Shown here: piece after piece, positions 1 to 5,195 of the stretch
Layout: every line of letters begins with the position of its first letter
How positions within the stretch are numbered: position 1 is the stretch's first letter
Source of the DNA: Acidobacteriota bacterium
GTDB taxonomy: Bacteria > Acidobacteriota > Terriglobia > Acidiferrales > UBA7541
Reading direction: 5' to 3'
NCBI GenBank assembly: GCA_016179005.1
Contig: JACOSF010000349.1
Location: 1 to 5,195, forward strand
Length of the DNA stretch: 5,195 bases
Program-made: the position numbers and the translations under genes
The notes under the pieces: model-generated
The model's database searches: none
What the model was told of the DNA's origin: nothing
The model's input: the letters and a program-made list of their open reading frames with translations, nothing else

Positions 1-186
1 CTAGTGACCACCAACACAGCCAGCAAATCCATCTCGGTGATGGATTTTATTCAGCGGCGCATCCGAGACGTCATCGGAATCTCCGCGTCGTCGCAGTTTG
101 CCGTGGCCATTCATCCCCGCACGAATCTGGCGGTTGTTTCAGACGCGGCCAACAACCGCGTCTTGCTGGTTCCTCTGCCTCGGTGA
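1..186 (+). CDS. C-terminal end of a YVTN/NHL-like beta-propeller protein (5' partial)
   Basis: The frame is open from the first base and ends at TGA 184-186, giving 61 residues. A GTG at base 4 could be read as a start, but the frame continues to the left edge and the residues look like the middle of a repeat protein. Two blade-like units are visible. The first reads LVTTNTASKSISVMDF and then a strand around RRIRDVIGI. The second has the pattern VAIHPRTNLAVVSDAANNRV, ending in LLVPLP. Alternating hydrophobic strands with an 'HPxxxLAxVxDxxNNxV' pattern are typical of YVTN and NHL propeller repeats, which are often secreted or surface proteins acting as binding scaffolds. The specific role cannot be told from the tail. 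No promoter-like sequence was noticed between it and the skp promoter. A small GC-rich hairpin 35 bases after the stop is the only terminator-like element on this strand. Confidence 0.65.
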   Translation, partial: LVTTNTASKSISVMDFIQRRIRDVIGISASSQFAVAIHPRTNLAVVSDAANNRVLLVPLPR

Positions 187-220
187 TGAGCCTTTTCCGC
201 CGGAGAGCAGCGTTCTTGGC

Positions 221-238
221 CGGTGCCCTTGCGCACCG
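221..238. other. Inverted repeat after the propeller gene
   Basis: CGGTGC (221-226) and GCACCG (233-238) form a perfect 6-bp stem with a 6-base loop, 35 bases after the stop of the partial gene. No T-run follows, so it is not a standard intrinsic terminator. It may be a 3' stabilising stem-loop or chance in GC-rich DNA. Confidence 0.3.
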
Positions 239-271
239 TCCAACCGCCGCGTGCTCCCGCGCATCCGAAGG

Positions 272-291
272 AAAAACCCCGGCATGCGGGG
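272..291 (-). terminator. Possible minus-strand intrinsic terminator
   Basis: Read on the - strand, CCCCG, a 5-base loop CATGC and CGGGG form a 5-bp all-GC stem followed immediately by five T (the A-run at 272-276 on the + strand). On the + strand the same hairpin is followed only by GCTT, so termination would favour leftward transcription. No leftward gene lies to the right, so any role would be to stop antisense transcription. It could also be a decayed two-way terminator of the propeller gene. The stem is short. Confidence 0.3.
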
Positions 292-315
292 GCTTGCGCC
301 TGGTCAGGATTCGCA

Positions 316-344
316 TTGACCGCGCGCCTCTGCCCGCGTATAAT
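316..344 (+). promoter_or_regulatory. Sigma70-type promoter of skp
   Basis: The -35 box TTGACC (316-321, five of six consensus bases) and the -10 box TATAAT (339-344, exact consensus) are separated by exactly 17 bp. Transcription would start near 351, giving a 5' leader of about 36 bases before the skp ATG. The promoter lies inside the upstream extension of the skp frame (in-frame ATG at 183), which argues for the shorter start at 387. Near-consensus boxes suggest strong constitutive transcription. Confidence 0.87.
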
Positions 345-375
345 CGGCGTTTTGTGACTAGGGTAATTTTCCCTC

Positions 376-381
376 AAGGAG
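376..381 (+). promoter_or_regulatory. Ribosome binding site deciding the skp start
   Basis: AAGGAG lies 5 bases before the ATG at 387. The earlier in-frame ATG at 183 would place the promoter and this site inside the coding region and hide the signal peptide, so 387 is chosen. Confidence 0.85.
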
Positions 382-386
382 TCAGC

Positions 387-1031
387 ATGAACGTGAAACG
401 TGCAGTATTCGCCGCGGCCGCTCTTCTGTTGGTGCCCGCTGCCCAGGTGTTTGCGCAGGCCGGCGGCGCCGCCCCTGCCCCCGCGCAGAAAGTCGGAATC
501 CTGAATGTCCGTCAGGCCGTCTTCAGCACCGCGGAAGGCAAGCAGGCTCTGGCGGAGTTGCAGTCCCAGTTTGCGCCGCGCACGAACGAGATGGATGCCC
601 TCCGCAAGCAGATGGACGACATCCAGGGCCGCCTCCGCGCCGGCGACCGTACCCTCAGCGACGACGAAAAGGCCCGCCTCACGCGTCAGGGCGAGGCGCT
701 GGCTCGTCAGGCCCAGCGCAAGCAGACGGAGTTCGAGGAAGACGCCCAGGCTGCTCAGGGCGAAGTCTTCGAGCGTATCGCCCGCAAGATGGACGACGTG
801 ATGGGCCGCTATGCTCGCGAGAATAACTACACTCTGGTGATTGACGTGTCTTCGCAGAATGTCGTTGTCTTCGCCGCTCCGCAGACCGACATTACCCAGG
901 ACATCGTTAAGCTCTTCGACCAGGCGTTCCCGGTTCGCGCGGGTACGGCTCCCGCGGGCGCACCGGCTCAGCCCGGCACGCCACGGCCTCCTGCCAAGCA
1001 GCCGCCGGCCCAGAAACCGCCGCAACAGTAG
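387..1031 (+). CDS. skp: OmpH/Skp-family periplasmic chaperone
   Basis: The product has 214 residues. Residues 1-23 form a signal peptide: basic NVKR start, an Ala/Leu core and a VFA|QA cleavage site after Ala23. A short Ala/Pro linker follows. Residues 35-62 (KVGILNVRQAVFSTAEGKQA and onward) are the first strand and start of the helical arm of the OmpH/Skp fold. Residues 55-145 are a long charged Gln/Arg/Glu-rich coiled-coil region. Residues 148-180 (YTLVIDVSSQNVVVFA, then DITQDIVKLFD) return to the body domain that closes the family fold. In the family, Skp trimers hold unfolded outer-membrane proteins in the periplasm between the Sec translocon and the BAM complex, so a two-membrane envelope is implied. 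The tail from about 185 to 214 is Pro/Ala/Gln-rich and beyond the usual core; E. coli Skp is about 160 residues. The gene has its own promoter and terminator and no bamA or lpx gene is visible beside it. Family assignment is firm; the client range is unknown. Confidence 0.93.
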   Translation: MNVKRAVFAAAALLLVPAAQVFAQAGGAAPAPAQKVGILNVRQAVFSTAEGKQALAELQSQFAPRTNEMDALRKQMDDIQGRLRAGDRTLSDDEKARLTRQGEALARQAQRKQTEFEEDAQAAQGEVFERIARKMDDVMGRYARENNYTLVIDVSSQNVVVFAAPQTDITQDIVKLFDQAFPVRAGTAPAGAPAQPGTPRPPAKQPPAQKPPQQ

Positions 1032-1041
1032 CGGCCCGTAG

Positions 1042-1072
1042 GACGGCTGCTGGAGGTTTACGGCAGCCCGTC
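1042..1072 (+). other. Stem-loop in the skp 3' region
   Basis: GACGG plus CTGC (1042-1050) pair with GCAG plus CCGTC (1063-1066 and 1068-1072), giving nine pairs with one bulged C at 1067 and a 12-base loop. It begins 11 bases after the skp stop and has no T-run. It may protect the 3' end of the mRNA or pair ahead of the true terminator downstream. Confidence 0.45.
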
Positions 1073-1093
1073 TGGTGGCATCGAGTTGCACGA

Positions 1094-1128
1094 ACAGGGG
1101 CGTACACCGTACGCCCCTGTACTCTTTT
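1094..1128 (+). terminator. Intrinsic terminator of skp
   Basis: ACAGGGGCGTAC (1094-1105) and GTACGCCCCTGT (1109-1120) form a perfect 12-bp stem with a 3-base loop ACC. It is followed by ACTCTTTT (1121-1128). The T-rich tract lies only on the + side; the other flank has no matching A-run. It ends the skp transcript before the rimP operon promoter. Confidence 0.9.
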
Positions 1129-1210
1129 CCGGCTCCTTGTCTTCCTCTTAATTACCTCACCGGGAAGCCAAGCCCCGTCCCACAGCATTGCTCCATCCTC
1201 ATCCTTTGTC

Positions 1211-1239
1211 TTGCTTTTCCCCGGATGGGGGGCTATACT
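1211..1239 (+). promoter_or_regulatory. Probable promoter of the rimP-nusA-infB operon
   Basis: The -35 box TTGCTT (1211-1216) and -10 box TATACT (1234-1239) are 17 bp apart. The -10 differs from consensus at one base; the -35 keeps the TTG core only. Transcription would start near 1246. The spacer holds a short inverted repeat, CCCC GGAT GGGG (1219-1230), whose meaning is unknown. It is the best -35/-10 pair found by eye between the skp terminator and the leader hairpin. Confidence 0.7.
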
Positions 1240-1268
1240 TTTTCCGCTTGAAGCCGGTCGCACAATTC

Positions 1269-1291
1269 AGTGGGCGCGAGCCCACTTTTTT
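1269..1291 (+). terminator. Terminator/attenuator hairpin ahead of rimP
   Basis: AGTGGGC (1269-1275) and GCCCACT (1280-1286) form a perfect 7-bp stem closed by a GCGA loop of the stable GNRA type, followed by a T-run 1286-1291 and then GTTGG. It has the form of an intrinsic terminator but starts only about 24 bases after the predicted transcription start and lies 134 bases before the gene. It is therefore more likely an attenuator in the operon leader than the end of an upstream gene, since skp already has its own terminator at 1094-1128. Confidence 0.78.
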
Positions 1292-1342
1292 GTTGGCCGG
1301 ATAAGTGGGGTGGCTTCCCGATCGGTCCAGGATCGTCCCTGC

Positions 1343-1362
1343 CGGGGGCGGCTTGACCCCCG
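1343..1362 (+). other. GC stem-loop in the rimP leader
   Basis: CGGGGG (1343-1348) and CCCCCG (1357-1362) form a 6-bp all-GC stem with an 8-base loop. No T-run follows. It lies 63 bases before the rimP ATG, inside the predicted leader, and may be part of its fold. Confidence 0.4.
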
Positions 1363-1425
1363 CATGGGCGGCGTTGTCTTCGGTTCGCTGGAGCGGGCTG
1401 AAGTGAGTTGCCGCTGTTGGCGGAC

Positions 1426-1875
1426 ATGGATATCGAGAAAATTCGCGAGGCTGCCGAGCGTGTGGCCCGGTCCGAGGCTCTGGAAGTTGTGGACGTCGAA
1501 TGGAAGATCGGCAAGCAGCGCTTCCTCCGCGTCTACATCGACAAGCCCGGCGGGGTGAGCCACAGCGACTGCGAAGCGGTTTCCAAACAGTTGAGCGTGA
1601 TCCTCGACCTTGAGGATCTGGTTCCCGGCCCACGGTACGTTTTGGAAGTCAGTTCGCCCGGCCTGGATCGCAAGCTGCTGAAGCCGGCCGATTACGAGCG
1701 CTTCGTCGGCCGCCTGGCGCGTATCTCGCTCGAAGCGCCGGTGGAGAATTCGACTTTTTTTGAGGGTCGCCTGGCCGGCTATGCCGGCGGCACCGTGCAG
1801 ATCGAAGTGAAGGGTCGCCGCATTGACCTGCCGTATGCGGCCATCCGCAAGGCCCAGTTGGTCGTGGAGTTCTAG
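1426..1875 (+). CDS. rimP: Ribosome maturation factor RimP
   Basis: The product has 149 residues, the usual RimP size. RimP binds the free 30S subunit in the cytoplasm and is needed for its late maturation. Residues 1-82 match the N-terminal alpha/beta domain: EVVDVEW at 20-26, LRVYIDKPGGVSHSDCEAVS at 34-53, then LDLEDLVPG and the signature LEVSSPGLDR at 73-82. Residues from about 85 to 149 form the C-terminal SH3-like barrel, with KPADYERFVG, FEGRL and IRKAQLVVEF. The start is uncertain. ATG 1426 gives the expected N-terminus (DIEKIREAAERV) but has no good Shine-Dalgarno sequence; GGCGG ends only two bases before it. In-frame TTG codons at 1417 and 1408 would add 3 or 6 residues, and AAGTGAG (1401-1407) sits at a usable distance only from TTG 1417. 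It is the first gene of the operon; nusA begins 60 bases after its stop. Confidence 0.95.
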   Translation: MDIEKIREAAERVARSEALEVVDVEWKIGKQRFLRVYIDKPGGVSHSDCEAVSKQLSVILDLEDLVPGPRYVLEVSSPGLDRKLLKPADYERFVGRLARISLEAPVENSTFFEGRLAGYAGGTVQIEVKGRRIDLPYAAIRKAQLVVEF

Positions 1876-1893
1876 CAGGGCTGTAGGGGCGCC

Positions 1894-1911
1894 GTCCCGA
1901 AACTTCGGGGC
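1894..1911 (+). other. Stem-loop between rimP and nusA
   Basis: GTCCCGA (1894-1900) and TCGGGGC (1905-1911) form a 7-bp stem with one T-G pair and a 4-base loop AACT. No T-run follows, so it should not stop transcription. It sits 12 bases before the nusA ribosome binding site and could affect mRNA processing or nusA translation. Confidence 0.45.
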
Positions 1912-1916
1912 TGCGG

Positions 1917-1927
1917 CCTCGCGAGGT
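1917..1927 (+). promoter_or_regulatory. nusA ribosome binding site within a palindrome
   Basis: GAGGT (1923-1927) lies 8 bases before the nusA ATG and is a normal Shine-Dalgarno sequence. It overlaps the perfect 10-base palindrome CCTCGCGAGG (1917-1926), whose left half is complementary to the binding site. As a hairpin it would have at most three or four pairs, so masking would be weak unless combined with the stem just upstream. Confidence 0.6.
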
Positions 1928-1935
1928 ACGACACA

Positions 1936-3411
<1,476 letters not shown>

Positions 3412-3422
3412 ATCCACTGCGT

Positions 3423-5195
3423 ATGTCTGAGCATCCCAATCAAATCCGCATTAACGATCTGGCCCGCGAACTCGAGGTCAAGTCCAAGGCCATTATCGAG
3501 CTGCTCCCCGAAGTCGGCGTTACCGAAAAGAAGACCCACTCCAGCTCCATCGACGAATCCGCTGCCGTAAGGGTTCGCCAGCATTTCCGCGCTCTCGCGG
3601 ATGCGGAAGCCCAGGCCGAAGCCGCCGCTGCGGCGGAGAAAGTGGCCAGGGAAGCCGCAGCCAGGGCGGCGCGCTCCCGCCCGGCGGCTGCGCCTGCCAA
3701 GCCTTCGCCTCCACCGGTGGTGCCGCCTGCGCCCGCGCCTGCTGTTGTAGCGCCGGCGGCAGTTGTGGCGCCTGCTGCGCCTGCGCCGAAGCCCGCTCCT
3801 GGCGTGAGTCCAAAAGTTCCGCCTCCGGCCGCCCCCGCGGCGGGAGCGCGTCCCTCTGCTGCATTACCGCCGAAGATTGCACCGGCGCCTCCTGCGGCTG
3901 CGGGTGCCCCTCCGGCGGCTCGCGCAGCGGCTCCAGCGCGTGCGCCGGCAGCTCCGCGTTCTGCGCCGGTCTCGACTCCTCCGGCAAAACCGCTCGCCAC
4001 GCCGGGCCAGCCGATCGTTAGGCTCTCATCTCGTCCATTATTCAAGGATGGCCGTCCGTCAAGTGTTCGTCCGGCGGCTGCGAGCCCCGCGGGCGCTCCC
4101 AGCAGTGGACGTCCCATTCCGCGTCATCCCATGCGCCCCGGCCAGCCCCCGCGGCCAGGCCAGCAGCGTCCTGGTGGGCGCCCTGCTCCGATGATGCCGC
4201 AGGACAGAGTTCCCCCGAAGGCCGAACCCGGCAAACCCATTTACTCGCGCAAGCCCGCGCCGCGATCCCGGCCCATGGCGGACAAGCGGTTCGAGGAAGG
4301 TGAGCGGAAGCTGCACCCTGTGCGTTCCCGCCCCGGCATGTCGGGTGCCCGCGCCACGCGCGCGGAACCCGTTGTCGCACCGGTGCCGCGCGAGCCGCGC
4401 GAAATCACCATCACGGAAGGCGTCACCGTCCGCGAGCTCGCAGAGAAGCTCGATGTCCGCGCCAAAGATCTTTTGAAGACCCTGCTCGATCGCGGCGTCT
4501 TCGCCAGCATCAATCAGGCCCTCGACACGCAAACCGCCACCACGCTGGCCGAAGCTTTCAGCGGAATTGTGCGCGTCATTTCCTTCGAAGAAGAAGCCGT
4601 CGAAGAAATCGCCAAGGTGGAAACCCCTGGCAAGACGGAGCCTCGCCCGCCGGTGGTCACCGTGATGGGCCATGTGGACCACGGCAAGACGAGCCTGCTC
4701 GACGCCGTGCGTAGCACCGAAGTCGCGGCCGGAGAAGCCGGCGGCATCACGCAACACATCGGCGCGTCCCAGGTGGACGTAGGCGGCAAGCGCGTCATCT
4801 TCATCGACACGCCCGGCCACGAAGCCTTCACGCGCATGCGCGCCCGCGGCGCGCGTGTGACCGATATCGTCGTCCTCGTCGTCGCCGCCGACGACGGCAT
4901 CATGCCGCAAACTCTCGAAGCCATTGACCACGCCAAAGCAGCGGGCGTGCCCATCATCGTGGCCGTCAACAAGATTGATAAGCCCGACGCGCAGCCCGAG
5001 CGCGTCAAGCGCCAGCTTGCGGACCGCGGCCTGACGCCCGAGGAGTGGGGCGGCGAAACCGTCGTCGTGGAAGTTTCCGCGCGCGACAAGAAAAACCTCG
5101 ACCGCCTGCTCGAATCCATTCTGCTCGTCAGCGACATCCGTGAGCTGAAGGCCAATCCGGACGTCCCGGCAACGGGCACCGTGCTGGAATCCCGC
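3423..5195 (+). CDS. infB: Translation initiation factor IF-2 (3' partial)
   Basis: The frame is open from ATG 3423 to the right edge, 591 codons with no stop. IF-2 is the GTPase that brings fMet-tRNA to the 30S subunit and promotes 50S joining. Residues 7-58 are an IF-2 N-terminal module (IRINDLARELEVKSKAIIEL). Residues 60-85 are an Ala/Glu-rich helix. Residues 86-320 are low complexity, Pro/Ala-rich to about 200 and then Arg/Pro/Gly-rich. Residues 328-380 are a second IF-2 N module (ITITEGVTVRELAEKLDVRA). The GTPase domain runs from about 410 to 575: G1 GHVDHGKT at 416-423, switch I GGITQHIGA at 440-448, G3 DTPGH at 462-466 with the catalytic His466, G4 NKID at 516-519 and G5 SAR at 552-554, where SAK or SAL is more usual. 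The window ends at the start of domain II, so the tRNA-binding C-terminal domains are missing. There is no clear Shine-Dalgarno sequence near the ATG. GAGGAG at 3397-3402 is 20 bases away, so translation is probably coupled to nusA, whose stop is 11 bases upstream. Confidence 0.97.
   Translation, partial: MSEHPNQIRINDLARELEVKSKAIIELLPEVGVTEKKTHSSSIDESAAVRVRQHFRALADAEAQAEAAAAAEKVAREAAARAARSRPAAAPAKPSPPPVVPPAPAPAVVAPAAVVAPAAPAPKPAPGVSPKVPPPAAPAAGARPSAALPPKIAPAPPAAAGAPPAARAAAPARAPAAPRSAPVSTPPAKPLATPGQPIVRLSSRPLFKDGRPSSVRPAAASPAGAPSSGRPIPRHPMRPGQPPRPGQQRPGGRPAPMMPQDRVPPKAEPGKPIYSRKPAPRSRPMADKRFEEGERKLHPVRSRPGMSGARATRAEPVVAPVPREPREITITEGVTVRELAEKLDVRAKDLLKTLLDRGVFASINQALDTQTATTLAEAFSGIVRVISFEEEAVEEIAKVETPGKTEPRPPVVTVMGHVDHGKTSLLDAVRSTEVAAGEAGGITQHIGASQVDVGGKRVIFIDTPGHEAFTRMRARGARVTDIVVLVVAADDGIMPQTLEAIDHAKAAGVPIIVAVNKIDKPDAQPERVKRQLADRGLTPEEWGGETVVVEVSARDKKNLDRLLESILLVSDIRELKANPDVPATGTVLESR

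Larger units (their letters stand above)
1246..1425 (+). promoter_or_regulatory. Structured 5' leader of the rimP operon
   Basis: About 180 transcribed bases separate the predicted start site from the rimP ATG, and no convincing gene lies in them. The first part holds a terminator-like hairpin (1269-1291). A second copy of AAGTGGG at 1303-1309 can pair with CCCACTT (1281-1287), which is also the 3' arm of that hairpin. CCGGTCG (1254-1260) can pair, with two G-U pairs, to TGGCCGG (1294-1300), enclosing the hairpin. Further down are a 5-bp stem CGATC/GATCG (1319-1323, 1331-1335) and a 6-bp GC stem (1343-1362). The arrangement resembles the rimP leader attenuators described ahead of rimP-nusA-infB in Proteobacteria. 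Whether it switches, and in response to what, cannot be seen from sequence. Confidence 0.55.

Noticed and set aside
183..386. Upstream extension of the skp frame to ATG 183
   Set aside because: It would contain the consensus promoter and the AAGGAG site, and would put 68 residues before an otherwise normal signal peptide.
111..1091. Long minus-strand open frame over skp
   Set aside because: It is antisense to a clear OmpH/Skp gene, with Arg/Leu-rich low-sense protein expected from a GC-rich complement and no family pattern.
1382..1392. GGTTCGCTGG resembling a tRNA T-loop, considered because metY precedes rimP in E. coli
   Set aside because: The T-loop consensus is broken after TTCG, and no acceptor, D or anticodon arms can be placed around it.
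1211..1558. Plus-strand open frame through the operon leader into rimP
   Set aside because: It overlaps the promoter and the rimP coding region in another frame, its only starts lie in the promoter or in the leader without a binding site, and the product resembles no family I know.
1755..1761. Run of seven T inside rimP, a possible slippage site
   Set aside because: The frame is intact and encodes a reasonable Phe-Phe in the SH3-like domain; nothing suggests programmed slippage or a sequencing error.
3440..4117. Minus-strand open frame rich in Gly/Ala over the IF-2 linker
   Set aside because: Its Gly/Ala repeats are the direct antisense of the Pro/Ala codons of infB; no independent gene signal is seen.
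4059..4931. Minus-strand open frame of 290 codons over the IF-2 GTPase domain
   Set aside because: It is antisense to conserved G1, G3 and switch I motifs; the His/Asp/Gly-rich product reflects the complement of GC-biased codons.

Overview
This is ordinary GC-rich bacterial chromosome, with most third codon positions G or C, carrying the conserved rimP-nusA-infB transcription/translation operon. The IF-2 N-terminus (an 'IRINDLARELEVKSKAI' stretch followed by 'EKKTHSSSI'), the YVTN-type propeller fragment next door and the base composition all point to an Acidobacteriota-like organism. That assignment rests on recalled family patterns, not on a search. All convincing genes are on the + strand.

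Layout. (1) Bases 1-186 are the last 61 codons of a gene entering from the left, probably a secreted YVTN/NHL-like beta-propeller protein. (2) Bases 187-386 hold two small hairpins and then a near-perfect sigma70-type promoter (TTGACC, 17 bp, TATAAT). (3) Bases 387-1031 encode an OmpH/Skp-family periplasmic chaperone with a signal peptide and a Pro-rich tail. It is closed by an intrinsic terminator with a 12-bp perfect stem, so it looks like a single-gene unit. (4) Bases 1032-1425 are non-coding: the skp 3' stem-loop and terminator, a second promoter (TTGCTT, 17 bp, TATACT), and a leader of about 180 nt with a GNRA-loop terminator hairpin just downstream of the start site. (5) rimP (1426-1875), nusA (1936-3411) and infB (3423 to the right edge, incomplete) follow with short gaps and no further terminator, so they form one operon.

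The operon products act at successive steps of gene expression: RimP helps mature the 30S subunit, NusA binds RNA polymerase and modulates pausing, termination and antitermination, and IF-2 places initiator tRNA on the 30S subunit. The leader terminator suggests the operon is controlled by attenuation, as proposed for rimP leaders in other bacteria.

I found no mobile element, CRISPR array, RNA gene or clearly new system. The observations most worth a second look are the rimP leader with mutually exclusive pairings, the (AAAAAE)-type and acidic tail of NusA, and the two-part low-complexity linker of IF-2.
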